The notes under the pieces are model-generated. The model saw only the letters and a program-made list of their open reading frames with translations. It did no database searches and was not told the DNA's origin. The position numbers were made by a program, and so were the translations under genes. 38,091 bases of DNA from an uncultured Eubacteriales bacterium (GTDB lineage Bacteria > Bacillota > Clostridia > Christensenellales > Aristaeellaceae): positions 1-38,091 of the forward strand of contig CADANQ010000018.1 of assembly GCA_902789365.1 (NCBI GenBank). Reading direction: 5' to 3'. Positions 9,171 to 17,824 of this stretch are shown one piece after another. How positions within the stretch are numbered: position 1 is the stretch's first letter; each line of letters begins with the position of its first letter.

Positions 9171-10388
9171 TTACCTGCGGCCGTCCACCAGGGCCTGAAC
9201 CTTGATGGGAAGACCGTAGAGGTTGATGAAGCCGCGGGAATCGGTCTGGTCGTAATCGCTTTCGCCGAAGGTGGCGATTTCCTCGCTGTAGAGGCTGAAG
9301 GGGCTCCAGACGCCGGCGTTGATGATGTTGCCCTTGTACAGCTTCAGCCGCACCTTGCCGGTGACCCGCTCCTGGGTCTTGTCCACAAAGGCGCTCAGGG
9401 CTTCCCTCAGGGGGGTGAACCACTGGCCGTTGTACACGAGCTCCGCGAAGGTGATGGACAGGCGCTCCTTTTCGTGGGCGGTCATCTTGTCCAGACACAG
9501 GGTTTCCAGCACCTTGTGGGCCTTGTAGAGGATGGTGCCGCCGGGGGTCTCGTACACGCCGCGGCACTTCATGCCCACCAGGCGGTTCTCCACGATGTCG
9601 ATGATGCCGATGCCGTTTTTGCCGCCGATTTCGTTGAGCTTCAGGATGATGTCCTTGGCGCTCAGCTTTTCGCCGTCCAGGGCCACCGGAACGCCCTGTT
9701 CGAATTCCAGGGTCACATAGGTGGGTTCGTCGGGGGCGTCAATGGGGCTGACGCCCATCTCCAGGAAGCCCTTCTTTTCGTACTGGGGCTCGTTGCCGGT
9801 GTCCTCCAGGTCCAGGCCCTCGTGGCTCAGGTGCCAGAGGTTCTTGTCCTTGGAATAGTTGGTCTCCCGGTTGATCCGCAGGGGGACATTGTGGGCCTCG
9901 GCGTAGTCGATCTCCTCATCCCGGGACTTGATGTTCCATTCCCGCCAGGGGGCGATGATGGGCATGGAGGGGGCGAAGTGCTTGATGGCCAGCTCAAACC
10001 GCACCTGGTCGTTGCCCTTGCCGGTGCAGCCGTGGACGATGGCGTCGGCGTTTTCCTTTTTGGCAATCTCCACCAGGCCCTTGGCGATGCAGGGACGGGC
10101 GTGGCTGGTGCCCAGAAGGTAATCCTCGTAAACGGCCCCCGCCTTCATGGTGGGAATAATGAAATCGTTGACGTATTCGTCGGTCAGGTCCAGCACGTAC
10201 AGCTTGCTGGCGCCGGTCTTCAGGGCCTTTTCCTCCAGGCCCTCCAGCTCGTCCGCCTGGCCCACGTTGCCGCAGACGGCGATGACCTCGCAGTTGTTGT
10301 AGTTTTCCTTCAGCCAGGGAATGATAATGGAGGTGTCCAGTCCTCCGGAATAACTGAGAACGACTTTTTTGATGTCTTCCTTCTTCAT
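9171..10388 (-). CDS. argG: argininosuccinate synthase
   Basis: A 405-residue ATP-dependent ligase joining citrulline and aspartate to argininosuccinate. The P-loop-like PP-motif SGGLDTS lies at 14-20, with [13 protein letters not shown] and SREDEIDYA-type substrate motifs in the middle (here [13 protein letters not shown]). Full length for the family. GGAGGG lies 7 bases before the ATG. It is the first gene of the operon and directly follows the promoter with two ARG-box-like sites. Confidence 0.97.
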   Translation of the reverse strand: MKKEDIKKVVLSYSGGLDTSIIIPWLKENYNNCEVIAVCGNVGQADELEGLEEKALKTGASKLYVLDLTDEYVNDFIIPTMKAGAVYEDYLLGTSHARPCIAKGLVEIAKKENADAIVHGCTGKGNDQVRFELAIKHFAPSMPIIAPWREWNIKSRDEEIDYAEAHNVPLRINRETNYSKDKNLWHLSHEGLDLEDTGNEPQYEKKGFLEMGVSPIDAPDEPTYVTLEFEQGVPVALDGEKLSAKDIILKLNEIGGKNGIGIIDIVENRLVGMKCRGVYETPGGTILYKAHKVLETLCLDKMTAHEKERLSITFAELVYNGQWFTPLREALSAFVDKTQERVTGKVRLKLYKGNIINAGVWSPFSLYSEEIATFGESDYDQTDSRGFINLYGLPIKVQALVDGRR

Positions 10389-10411
10389 CGTGGGTCCCTC
10401 CGAATAAAAAA

Positions 10412-10467
10412 TGAAAGATTATGCAGAGAACATGAAATATTATGCATTGAAATCGGCCGAATGTCAA
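10412..10467 (-). promoter_or_regulatory. arg operon promoter with two tandem ARG boxes
   Basis: On the minus strand the -35 TTGACA (10467-10462) and -10 CATAAT (10444-10439) are 17 bp apart. Two near-identical 14-mers, TGCATAATATTTCA (10446-10433) and TGCATAATCTTTCA (10425-10412), fit the ArgR/AhrC consensus TGNATWWWWATNCA with one mismatch in the first and two in the second. Their starts are exactly 21 bp apart, two helical turns, as in ArgR hexamer operators. The upstream box covers the -10, so arginine-bound ArgR should block initiation. The argR gene itself is not in the window. Confidence 0.85.
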
Positions 10468-10544
10468 CCCCCGTGATGTGGGAAATTTCCGGCCGCATCC
10501 TGCATGGCCCGCTGTTTTTTGTCTGCCTTTCCCGGGGCGCGGCG

Positions 10545-10573
10545 TTGCGCCTGTCAGGCCGCGCGGGTATAAT
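10545..10573 (+). promoter_or_regulatory. promoter of the divergent GNAT gene
   Basis: TTGCGC (10545-10550), a 17-bp spacer and TATAAT (10568-10573). It lies about 90 bp before the start codon and about 80 bp from the divergent arg promoter. The -10 is perfect, the -35 weaker. Confidence 0.65.
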
Positions 10574-10664
10574 AACCGGGAAAGCCGCTTTGGCGGCGAA
10601 ACGGGAGCGGGAGGCGGCCCGAAACGGGGACGTCTTCCGCGGCATAAAAAAGGAGGCGCGCGAA

Positions 10665-11135
10665 ATGATCAGGCGGGCGGAGCAAAAGGACATCCCGGAG
10701 CTTCTGCGCCTGCTTCTGCAGGTGAACAACGTCCATGCCGCGGGGCGGCCGGACCTTTTCAGGAAGGACCGCCGCAAGTACGGGGCGGCGGAGCTGGAGG
10801 AGATCCTCCGGGACGGGGAAAAGGCGGTCTTCGTGATGACGGGGGACGGGGACAGGATCAGGGGCTACGCCTTCACCGAAACGCAGCGCCATCAGGGCGA
10901 AAGCAACCAGACGGACCGCGTCACGCTGTATATCGACGATATCTGCGTGGACGAGATTTGCCGGGGGCAGGGCGTGGGGAAAGCGCTGTTTGCCCATGTG
11001 ACGGCCTATGCCCGGGATATGGGCTGCCACAACCTGACGCTGAACGTGTGGTGCCTGAACCCCGGCGCGATGAAATTTTATGAGGCCATGGGCATGAAAC
11101 CCTATAAGATCGGGATGGAAACGGTCCTCGACTGA
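10665..11135 (+). CDS. GNAT family N-acetyltransferase (RimI-like)
   Basis: A 156-residue acetyltransferase. The acetyl-CoA motif is IDDICVDEICRGQGVGKALFAHV, and the C-terminal LNPGAMKFYEAMGMKP is typical of protein- or amine-acetylating GNATs. The start MIRRAEQKDI is set by AGGAGG 8 bases upstream; the long frame running in from the left is antisense to argG and not coding. It is divergent from the arg operon and shares its promoter region, so ArgR binding could influence it. Substrate unknown. No terminator follows directly; the next plus-strand terminator is at 11893-11943, past a gene on the opposite strand. Confidence 0.85.
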   Translation: MIRRAEQKDIPELLRLLLQVNNVHAAGRPDLFRKDRRKYGAAELEEILRDGEKAVFVMTGDGDRIRGYAFTETQRHQGESNQTDRVTLYIDDICVDEICRGQGVGKALFAHVTAYARDMGCHNLTLNVWCLNPGAMKFYEAMGMKPYKIGMETVLD

Positions 11136-11162
11136 CCGGCGGCAAAGGCCGTCCCCTCCCGT

Positions 11163-11831
11163 TCACATCACGCACAGGTAATAATAGTACGCGAGTCCGA
11201 TAATCAGCGCAAGCGTGGCCCAGACGAAAGGGGGCAGGGCACGGAAAGCGGAGCGGGCGATCACGTCGCAGCTCTGTTCCAGCGCTTCCATGTCGGAAAG
11301 GCGGCGGCGGAGCAGGGCGCAGCGGATGGATTTGGCTTTGCCGATCAGAACGGCGATGATCACGATCCACATCAGGGAGTGCGAGAACAGGAGCGAAACA
11401 TTGCAGAAGCGCAAGATGACGTAGGCCGGCAAAACGATCAGAAAATAGATCGCCGGAAGGGAGGTGTTCGCGTCTGTTCCGCCCGGCAGCAAGACGGGCC
11501 GGAGCCTTAGGAGCGCTTCCCTGGGCGAATCGTCAAAATGGGCGGTAATGAAAGCGGTGCCGACGGACCACAGACTGTGGGGGGAGCTGCGCTTCAAGGC
11601 AGAAAGATGCGTGCGCAGCGCGTTTTCCCAGAAACGGGCCACGTTTTTTTCGTGATCCTTTTCCTCGTCCGTCATGTTCCTGCCGAGGCGTTCGCGGCGG
11701 ATGAGGGTCCCCTCCCGCCAGGCGGCGAGCACCTCCTCCGGCAGCTGGGCCGTGCCAGGCACGCTGTCCATGATTTCAAGGAGTGCGGCGTAATCCGCAC
11801 CTTCCGGCGCGGGAAAAGAGCGCATGTCCAT
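11163..11831 (-). CDS. unrecognised membrane protein, three helices
   Basis: A 222-residue protein of no family I recognise. The first 120 residues are soluble, mixed charge and helical (PEEVLAAWREGTLIRRERLGRNMTDEEKDHEKNVARFWENAL). Hydrophobic segments follow at about 127-146 and 148-166, then a basic stretch (RCALLRRRLSDMEALEQ), and a last segment at about 202-220 that ends near the C-terminus with YYYYLCVM. This suggests a cytoplasmic N-terminal domain and an anchor. The ATG has AGGGGGA upstream at weak spacing; a second ATG follows two codons later. It lies alone between tpiA and the GNAT gene, whose transcript probably runs antisense through it. Confidence 0.7.
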   Translation of the reverse strand: MDMRSFPAPEGADYAALLEIMDSVPGTAQLPEEVLAAWREGTLIRRERLGRNMTDEEKDHEKNVARFWENALRTHLSALKRSSPHSLWSVGTAFITAHFDDSPREALLRLRPVLLPGGTDANTSLPAIYFLIVLPAYVILRFCNVSLLFSHSLMWIVIIAVLIGKAKSIRCALLRRRLSDMEALEQSCDVIARSAFRALPPFVWATLALIIGLAYYYYLCVM

Positions 11832-11892
11832 ACGGCGTTCCCCCTACACTGTCCCGGCCGTCCCGGGCGGGACGGCCCCTTATAACGGGAAT

Positions 11893-11943
11893 CAGGACAT
11901 TTCCCCGCAGGACCCGGCGCCGCGGGAAATGCCCTGTTTTTTT
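11893..11943 (+). terminator. plus-strand terminator between the membrane protein and tpiA
   Basis: CAGGACATTTCCC (11893-11905) pairs with GGGAAATGCCCTG (11924-11936), with one mismatch, and TTTTTTT follows. The only plus-strand gene upstream is the GNAT ending at 11135, so this probably ends that transcript after it has crossed the opposite-strand gene. Confidence 0.6.
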
Positions 11944-11975
11944 CGGCCGCCCCCCGCAGGAGCGGAGGGCGGCCG
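11944..11975 (-). other. GC hairpin past tpiA
   Basis: CGGCCGCCC (11944-11952) and GGGCGGCCG (11967-11975) form a perfect 9-bp stem just past the tpiA stop. No T-run follows on the minus strand, so termination here is uncertain; it may protect the 3' end. Confidence 0.4.
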
Positions 11976-11995
11976 TACCTGAAGATGCGGGGAAA

Positions 11996-12748
<753 letters not shown>

Positions 12749-12790
12749 ATGGCTGGTTTCTCCTTTAATAATAAGATCATTAGCGTTAAA

Positions 12791-12829
12791 AAAACGCATA
12801 AAACCCTGCCGGAGCGGACTCCGGCAGGG
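12791..12829 (-). terminator. intrinsic terminator or attenuator between pgk and tpiA
   Basis: CCCTGCCGGAG / CTCCGGCAGGG (12804-12814 and 12819-12829) is a perfect 11-bp stem with loop CGGA. On the minus strand TTTTATGCGTTTTTTT follows. This should stop a good share of pgk transcripts, so tpiA is either expressed at a lower level or has its own promoter, which I do not see clearly. Confidence 0.65.
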
Positions 12830-12841
12830 GAGGAAACAAAA

Positions 12842-14032
12842 TTACTTGTCGTTCAGGGCGGCAATGCCGGGCAGCTCCTTGCCCTCGAGGAATTCGAGGC
12901 TGGCGCCGCCGCCGGTGGACACATGGGTGACCTTGTCGGCAAAGCCCATCTGGGTGATGGCCGCCGCGCTGTCGCCGCCGCCGATGATGGTGGTGCCGGG
13001 GTTGCTGGCCACGGCTTCGGCGATGCAGCGGGTGCCCACGGCGAAGGTGGGGAATTCAAACACGCCCATGGGGCCGTTCCAGACGATGGTCTTGGCGCGG
13101 CGGATTTCGCCGACAAACAGCTCGCGGGTGACCGGGCCGATATCCATGCCCTCGAAGCCGTCGGGGATCTCCTGGGAGTGGACGGTGATGTGCAGGGCGT
13201 CGTTGGAGAACTTGTCGCCGGCCTCGTTATCCACGGGCAGCACGATGCGGACGCCCTTGTAGGCGGCGCGGGCCAGGATGTCCTTGGCCAGTTCCATCTT
13301 GTCGTCCTCGCACAGGGAGTTGCCGATGCGGCCGCCCATGGCCTTCTGGAAGGTGTAGGCCATGCCGCCGCCGATGATCAGCACGTTGACCTTGGTGAGC
13401 AGGTTGTTGATGACCTCGATCTTGTCGGAAACCTTGGCGCCGCCGAGGATGGCCAGGAAGGGACGGGCGGGATCGGCCAGGGCGCCGCCCATGACCTTGA
13501 GTTCCTTTTCGATCAGGTAGCCGGCCACGCTGGGCAGGTAATGGGTGACGCCTTCGGTGGAGGCGTGGGCGCGGTGCGCGGTGCCGAACGCGTCGTTGAC
13601 GAACAGGTCGGCATAGGAGGCCAGCTTCTTGGCGAACTCGGGATCGTTGGCTTCCTCTTCCTTATGGAAGCGGAGGTTCTCAAGCAGGCAGACCTCGCCG
13701 TCCTTGAGGGAAGCGGTGACGCGGTCGGCGTCCTCGCCGATGACGTCCTTGCACATTTTCACTTCCTGGCCCAGCAGCTCGGAAAGCCGGACGGCCACGG
13801 GAGCGAGGGAATACTTGTCGTTGAACTGTCCCTTGGGACGGCCCAGATGGCTGCACAGAACAACCTTGGCACCGTTCTTCACCAGGTATTTGATGGTGGG
13901 AAGCGCGCCGACGATGCGGTTTTCGTCCGTGATCTTCTTGTTGGCGTCCAGCGGCACGTTGAAGTCAACGCGCACCAGAACCCGCTTGCCCTGGACAGAA
14001 ACGTCTTCGATGGTCTTCTTGTTGTAGTTCAT
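12842..14032 (-). CDS. pgk: phosphoglycerate kinase
   Basis: A 396-residue two-domain glycolytic kinase that makes ATP from 1,3-bisphosphoglycerate. The N-terminal signature [13 protein letters not shown] is at 17-29, SHLGRPKG follows, and the C-terminal nucleotide loop is GGGDSAAAI with [18 protein letters not shown]. Normal length. The start [11 protein letters not shown] is chosen because GAGGAG lies 7 bases before it and the upstream frame overlaps cggR out of register. It follows cggR after about 80 bp, as part of the same unit. Confidence 0.97.
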   Translation of the reverse strand: MNYNKKTIEDVSVQGKRVLVRVDFNVPLDANKKITDENRIVGALPTIKYLVKNGAKVVLCSHLGRPKGQFNDKYSLAPVAVRLSELLGQEVKMCKDVIGEDADRVTASLKDGEVCLLENLRFHKEEEANDPEFAKKLASYADLFVNDAFGTAHRAHASTEGVTHYLPSVAGYLIEKELKVMGGALADPARPFLAILGGAKVSDKIEVINNLLTKVNVLIIGGGMAYTFQKAMGGRIGNSLCEDDKMELAKDILARAAYKGVRIVLPVDNEAGDKFSNDALHITVHSQEIPDGFEGMDIGPVTRELFVGEIRRAKTIVWNGPMGVFEFPTFAVGTRCIAEAVASNPGTTIIGGGDSAAAITQMGFADKVTHVSTGGGASLEFLEGKELPGIAALNDK

Positions 14033-14111
14033 GACGAATCTCCTCACTTCATGATAATTTGGGTCGTTGGGGTGGACAGTTATTTCCGGGCCCGAAGGCC
14101 GTGGGAACGGA

Positions 14112-15155
14112 TCAGGGAAGCGGCCGGTCCGCTTCGAGGAGGGAAAGCATTTTCCTGGCGGCGCCTTCGTCGGTGACGAGGGCGCAGTGCTTCTGGAAGC
14201 GCAGGCAGGCAACGACGGCCTCGGCCTTGCTTTCGCCTGAGGCCGCGGCGAGGACGCGTTCCTCGGAGGCGGGCTGGACGGTGTTCCAGGTATCCAGGCG
14301 GTAGACGGGGCGGCCCAGACGATCGAAAAACACGCCGAACGCCTCACCCACGGCGCCCTTTTCACGGAGCATGCCGATGATGGCGGGGGAAAGGTGGCGT
14401 TTTTCGGCCATGATGTCGGCGCGGCCGATGCCGTGCATCACCACGTCGGCACGGTGGATCAGCTCCAGCGTTTCCCGGACGTCGTCCAGCTTGATGATTT
14501 CCTTCAGAGCGTCGGCGTCGAGGGTGTCGGGCAGGTGGATCATGCGGTATTCGCCGCCCAGCTTTTCGGCGATCTCGGCGGCGATGACGCTGGCCTGGCC
14601 CTCCATGACGGGGCCGATACCGCCCCTTAAGGGAACCACCATCACGCGCCTTGCGCCGCCGGACGTCATCCCGTCGGCCACGGCGGCCATGGTGCTTCCG
14701 CCGCTGACGGCGAGGATGTCGCCCTCGCGCAGCTCCTTTTTAAGCTCCCGGGCGGCGCGGCGGCCAACTTCCGTCAGCACGCGGGGGTCGCTGTCCGCGC
14801 TGCCGCGGACCACCGATACGCTGCGGCATCCGAGGGCCCGGGCCAGGGCGTCCTCCAGGCTGCTGAGGGAAAAGAGACGTTCGCTTACCTCGCCCGAAGC
14901 TTTGAGCAGCGCCTTCGCCCGGGATGTGATTTTCATCCCCGAGGCGTCCGAAACGATCAGTCCCTGCTGCCGGAGACCGTCCGACGCGGCGCGAATCTCC
15001 CGTTCGGTCATCGAGAGCCGCGCGGCCAGGGCCCGGCGGCCCACCGGCTGCGCCTGGCTGACCTGACAGAGCACCTGCGCCATTTTCCCGATCTCAAGCG
15101 TCTTTTCCGGCGCGAGGGAAAGGAAAAGCGACAGCAGATCGTCTTGAGGCAACAT
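14112..15155 (-). CDS. cggR: central glycolytic genes regulator (SorC/DeoR family)
   Basis: A 347-residue transcription regulator. The N-terminal 80 residues hold a winged helix-turn-helix ([29 protein letters not shown]), and the rest is the SorC sugar-phosphate-binding domain ([47 protein letters not shown]). Length and gene context match CggR, which in Bacillus represses the gapA operon and is released by fructose-1,6-bisphosphate. Here it is followed by pgk and tpiA, with no gapA between. AAGGAG precedes the ATG. It is probably autoregulated through its own promoter region. Confidence 0.9.
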   Translation of the reverse strand: MLPQDDLLSLFLSLAPEKTLEIGKMAQVLCQVSQAQPVGRRALAARLSMTEREIRAASDGLRQQGLIVSDASGMKITSRAKALLKASGEVSERLFSLSSLEDALARALGCRSVSVVRGSADSDPRVLTEVGRRAARELKKELREGDILAVSGGSTMAAVADGMTSGGARRVMVVPLRGGIGPVMEGQASVIAAEIAEKLGGEYRMIHLPDTLDADALKEIIKLDDVRETLELIHRADVVMHGIGRADIMAEKRHLSPAIIGMLREKGAVGEAFGVFFDRLGRPVYRLDTWNTVQPASEERVLAAASGESKAEAVVACLRFQKHCALVTDEGAARKMLSLLEADRPLP

Positions 15156-15179
15156 GGCTCACTCCTTCTTTGGACCTTC

Positions 15180-15242
15180 TTTGCCCGCTCCGGGCAAAAA
15201 ATGCCCCGCAGAGAGTATACCATATCCGCCTCCGGAGGGCAA
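15180..15242 (-). promoter_or_regulatory. cggR promoter with downstream palindrome
   Basis: On the minus strand TTGCCC (15242-15237), a 17-bp spacer and TATACT (15219-15214). About 16 bp past the -10 is the 19-bp palindrome TTTGCCC-GCTCC-GGGCAAA (15180-15198). A palindrome between promoter and gene is where the CggR operator lies in Bacillus, so it is a candidate operator (inference); it does not obviously match the Bacillus CGGGAC repeat pattern. Confidence 0.65.
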
Positions 15243-15291
15243 CGGATATTTCTTCTTTTTTTATATTTTGTGCGTCCGTGTCGGGCACGGG

Positions 15292-15504
15292 TTATTTTAT
15301 CGTTTTGCCGCTGCGGGGCTTGCTCTGGCCGCAGTTTTCACAAACCCCTTTGGCGGCCTGATTCAGCGTGCCGCAGGACGGACACTCCCATGACGGAGAA
15401 ACGGTGTACTCGGCAGGCGCGTTCTCACTTTTCCGTTTTCTGATCAGCGCGCCGATGCCGTCCACAATCAGATCAGCCAGTATATCAGCCAAAATGGAGG
15501 ACAT
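15292..15504 (-). CDS. small RanBP2-type zinc-finger protein
   Basis: A 70-residue protein. An N-terminal hydrophobic or amphipathic helix (SSILADILADLIVDGIGALI) is followed by a basic linker (RKRKSE) and one zinc finger, WECPSCGTLNQAAKGVCENCG. This fits the RanBP2 pattern W-x-C-x2-C-x3-N-x6-C-x2-C exactly, including the tryptophan and asparagine. In eukaryotes this finger binds ubiquitin or single-stranded RNA; bacterial roles are poorly known. GGAG lies 9 bases before the ATG. It sits between cggR and rsmE, near enough to rsmE (63 bp) for cotranscription. The function is unknown; membrane association through the N-terminal helix is possible. Confidence 0.75.
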   Translation of the reverse strand: MSSILADILADLIVDGIGALIRKRKSENAPAEYTVSPSWECPSCGTLNQAAKGVCENCGQSKPRSGKTIK

Positions 15505-15566
15505 TCAAATCATCTCCGTTCAAAACCGTACGGCGGGGGCAGAACCGGTGTTTATGTTTATCGGGT

Positions 15567-16304
15567 TCAGTTCTCCGCCCCTTCCATGTTGCCCGACAGG
15601 GCCATGAGGGCGGTAATGGCACATAGGCCGGCAGTCTCGGTGCGCAGGATGCGGGGGCCGAGGGTGACGGGAAGGCCGCCGTGCGCTTTCATCAGGGCGA
15701 TTTCCCCCCCGGTGATGCCGCCCTCCGGGCCGATGACGACGGCCACGCTCCGGGGACGCTTCTCCAGGGAATGCCACCAGGCGAGGGGCCCGGGGCCGTC
15801 GGCGCCTTCCCAGGGGATGAGGACCGCGTCGAAACCGCCGAAGGATAAGCACATTTCGGAAGGGGTCACGGGGAGGGAGACGGAAGGGCACAGGGACCGG
15901 CCGCTCTGCTTGGCCGCTTCCCTGACGATCCGAGTGAGCCGATCGAGCTTGCGCGCCGCGTCCTTCGCGCCCCATACGGACACGCATCTTTCAAAGGCGA
16001 CCGGCCGGATGTCCGCGGCGCCCGCCTCGGTGCATTTCTGACACACCATGTCCATTTTGTCCCCCTTGGGGATGCCCTGGAACAGGGTGAAACGGATGTC
16101 GGCTTCGGTGTCCGGCAGCGCGCGGAGCAGGGGAAAGCGGTTGAGAGGGGAAAAGGCGGAGGCGTACAGGCGGCCGTCGATCATCAGGACGACTTCCTCC
16201 CCCTCCCTGAGACGCATGACGTCGCGGGCGTGGTGCATCTCGCCCTCGTCCAGAAAAGCGAGGGCGGGTTCGCCGGGAAGGAGAGAGGCGAAAAACCTGG
16301 GCAA
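15567..16304 (-). CDS. rsmE: 16S rRNA m3U1498 methyltransferase
   Basis: A 245-residue SPOUT-class methyltransferase that methylates U1498 of 16S rRNA using S-adenosylmethionine. The C-terminal trefoil-knot signature VVIGPEGGITGGEIALMKAHG...LGPRILRTETA is clear, and the N-terminal PUA-like domain (FLDEGEMHHARDVMRLREGEEVVLM) is present. The start codon is TTG: no in-frame ATG lies upstream, GGAG is 9 bases before the TTG, and PRFF matches the family N-terminus. It has its own promoter about 50 bp upstream. Confidence 0.93.
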   Translation of the reverse strand: MPRFFASLLPGEPALAFLDEGEMHHARDVMRLREGEEVVLMIDGRLYASAFSPLNRFPLLRALPDTEADIRFTLFQGIPKGDKMDMVCQKCTEAGAADIRPVAFERCVSVWGAKDAARKLDRLTRIVREAAKQSGRSLCPSVSLPVTPSEMCLSFGGFDAVLIPWEGADGPGPLAWWHSLEKRPRSVAVVIGPEGGITGGEIALMKAHGGLPVTLGPRILRTETAGLCAITALMALSGNMEGAEN

Positions 16305-16354
16305 GGCGATCCGCTCCTTTAAAATGGATTGCCGGAAAAACTCCCGGCGGGATC

Positions 16355-16383
16355 ATTGTATCCTACCTGTCGGGAAATGTCCA
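16355..16383 (-). promoter_or_regulatory. rsmE promoter
   Basis: On the minus strand TGGACA (16383-16378), a 17-bp spacer and TACAAT (16360-16355). A small GCCGGGAG...CCGGC hairpin lies in the short leader. Confidence 0.6.
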
Positions 16384-16550
16384 GAACAACGGGCGCGGAG
16401 CGGAAAACGGAAGCGGAGAAAGGGGGAACAGAGGAGGAAACGGCGCAGGGCGGCCGGAGAGGAATATATAAAAGGAAGGGGAAAGCACGGCGGGAAAAGA
16501 AGAAAAAGCAAAAACATCTTAAATCCGCCGAAAGAATGCAAAGAAACCGC
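16384..16550. other. purine-rich spacer between rsmE and rpsT
   Basis: No gene is supported. The plus strand is very rich in A and G; the 78-residue open frame that spans it is low-complexity lysine and arginine with no family features. The spacer separates the divergent rsmE and rpsT promoters. Confidence 0.45.
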
Positions 16551-16579
16551 TTGCATTTTTTTTGAGGCTGTGTTAAAAT
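16551..16579 (+). promoter_or_regulatory. rpsT promoter
   Basis: TTGCAT (16551-16556), a 17-bp spacer and TAAAAT (16574-16579), 45 bp before the TTG start. The spacer contains an eight-base T-run. Confidence 0.7.
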
Positions 16580-16623
16580 CTCAAATGCTTGTCAAAGCAG
16601 TCTACTTATGGGAGGTGAAAGAA

Positions 16624-16890
16624 TTGCCCAATATCCAGTCCGCCAAAAAGCGCGTGAAGGTGAGCAAAACAAAGAATCTGCGGAATCGTATGGTGAAATC
16701 CGGCGTCAAGACCAGCATCAAGAAGTTCAACGCCGCGTTGGCCGAGGGTGCACAGCCTGCCGCCGCGCAACTGAGCGCCACCACCTCCGCTATCGATAAA
16801 GCAGTCGCCAAGGGCGTGATCAAAAAGAACGCCGCAAACCGCAAAAAGGCTCGTATGGCCCTGGCTATCAACAAGGCTTCCAACGCCTGA
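16624..16890 (+). CDS. rpsT: 30S ribosomal protein bS20
   Basis: An 88-residue, highly basic helical protein of the small ribosomal subunit (PNIQSAKKRVKVSKTKNLRNRMVKSGVKTSIKK and a C-terminal GVIKKNAANRKKARMALAIN). It binds 16S rRNA early in assembly. The start is TTG: GGAGG lies 8 bases before it and PNIQSAKKR is the family N-terminus; the long frame upstream is not coding. A UUG start is also known for rpsT in E. coli, where it is tied to autoregulation; the same may hold here (inference). Own promoter and own terminator. Confidence 0.96.
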   Translation: MPNIQSAKKRVKVSKTKNLRNRMVKSGVKTSIKKFNAALAEGAQPAAAQLSATTSAIDKAVAKGVIKKNAANRKKARMALAINKASNA

Positions 16891-16910
16891 GAGGCGCTTT
16901 AGGCGCAGAT

Positions 16911-16940
16911 CCCCGCAAGGCATTTGCCCTGCGGGGTTTT
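16911..16940 (+). terminator. rpsT terminator
   Basis: CCCCGCA (16911-16917) and TGCGGGG (16930-16936) pair around a 12-base loop and TTTT follows, 20 bp past the rpsT stop. Confidence 0.65.
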
Positions 16941-16998
16941 GCGTATGCTTGTTGTTCCGCGGCCCGAACGCGGGGAAACACCCGAAACGGAGGAAAGT

Positions 16999-17745
16999 AT
17001 GGGGATCATACCATCCAGGAATCTTGAATCGCAGCGCCGGGAGGAGAACGGGATCACCTATTTCGACCGCGGCGTCATCACCGGGGCGAACGGGCGCAAA
17101 TATTCCCGCTATGCCATCCAGACCCATTTTGTGAAGCGCGGGGAGGACCAGGCGGCCCTGGTGGAAAAATATGTGCGCCCGCTGTACCGGGAGGGCGACA
17201 TGCTTTCCTTCGGCGCCAAGGTCATGTGCATGTGCGTGGAATCGGTAAAGACCCGCGACGAGGTGAAGCCCGGCTGGTGGGCCAACCATCTGTGGCGCTT
17301 TGCCGGCATCAACACCACCGGCGTCGGCATGCACGAGCCCTACAAGCTGCAGCTGGTCATCGACATGTGCGGGCTGCCCAGGGTGCTTCTGGCCTGCGCC
17401 TGCGCCGCGGTCACCAAGCCCTTCGGCATTCACGGCGTTTTCTATAAGGTGTGCGGCAAGGGCGTGGGTGGGATCGACGGCTTTTATTTCCGCTCCAGCT
17501 TTGACGTTTATAAGGAAATGGCCCTGATCAACCCCGACAACCCCACGGAGCTGTGCAACGACCTGTACAAAAAGACCGGGATCCCGGTGGTGCTGATGGA
17601 CGCCAACGACCTGCAGCGGGACCAGCTGGGCAAATCCGACGGTTTCCCGCTGACCGACGAGGAAATCCAGGACGCCATGAAGGACAATCCCTCTGGGCAG
17701 GGCGACGAGCTGACGCCGCTGATACTGATCCGGCCGGTGGAATAA
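16999..17745 (+). CDS. CofE-like protein (F420-0:gamma-glutamyl ligase family)
   Basis: A 248-residue protein resembling the F420-0:L-glutamate ligase family (PF01996). Supporting parts are YSRYAIQTHFV near 29-39, REGDMLSFGAKVMCMCVESV, GIHGVFYKVCGKGVGGIDG and GIPVVLMDANDLQRDQLGKSDGF. Many Clostridia that lack F420 carry such a member, so the substrate is unknown and a role in F420 synthesis should not be assumed. The start MGIIPSRNL has GGAGG 6 bases upstream; the frame is open further back but overlaps the rpsT terminator. It ends at a bidirectional terminator. Readthrough from rpsT is possible; I see no clear promoter of its own. Confidence 0.75.
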   Translation: MGIIPSRNLESQRREENGITYFDRGVITGANGRKYSRYAIQTHFVKRGEDQAALVEKYVRPLYREGDMLSFGAKVMCMCVESVKTRDEVKPGWWANHLWRFAGINTTGVGMHEPYKLQLVIDMCGLPRVLLACACAAVTKPFGIHGVFYKVCGKGVGGIDGFYFRSSFDVYKEMALINPDNPTELCNDLYKKTGIPVVLMDANDLQRDQLGKSDGFPLTDEEIQDAMKDNPSGQGDELTPLILIRPVE

Positions 17746-17770
17746 CGCCCGCAAAAAAAGAAAACATAAA

Positions 17771-17806
17771 AAAGAAGGATGAACGGCGGCGTTCATCCTC
17801 TTTTTT
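17771..17806. terminator. bidirectional terminator
   Basis: A perfect 10-bp stem AGGATGAACG / CGTTCATCCT (17776-17785 and 17790-17799), loop GCGG, with CTTTTTT on the plus side and TCTTTTTTA on the minus side. It serves the CofE-like gene and the convergent NUDIX gene. Confidence 0.88.
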
Positions 17807-17824
17807 AAGGCGGAGGCGCGTTCG

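Noticed and set aside
9474-10664. Long plus-strand open frame across argG, joined in frame to the GNAT gene
   Set aside because: It is antisense to a clear argG. It is valine/glycine/alanine-rich shadow sequence in a GC-rich gene, and the true GNAT start has its own AGGAGG at 10650-10655.
16329-16565. 78-residue frame ahead of rpsT
   Set aside because: The sequence is a purine-rich spacer; the product is lysine/arginine low complexity and it overlaps the rpsT promoter.
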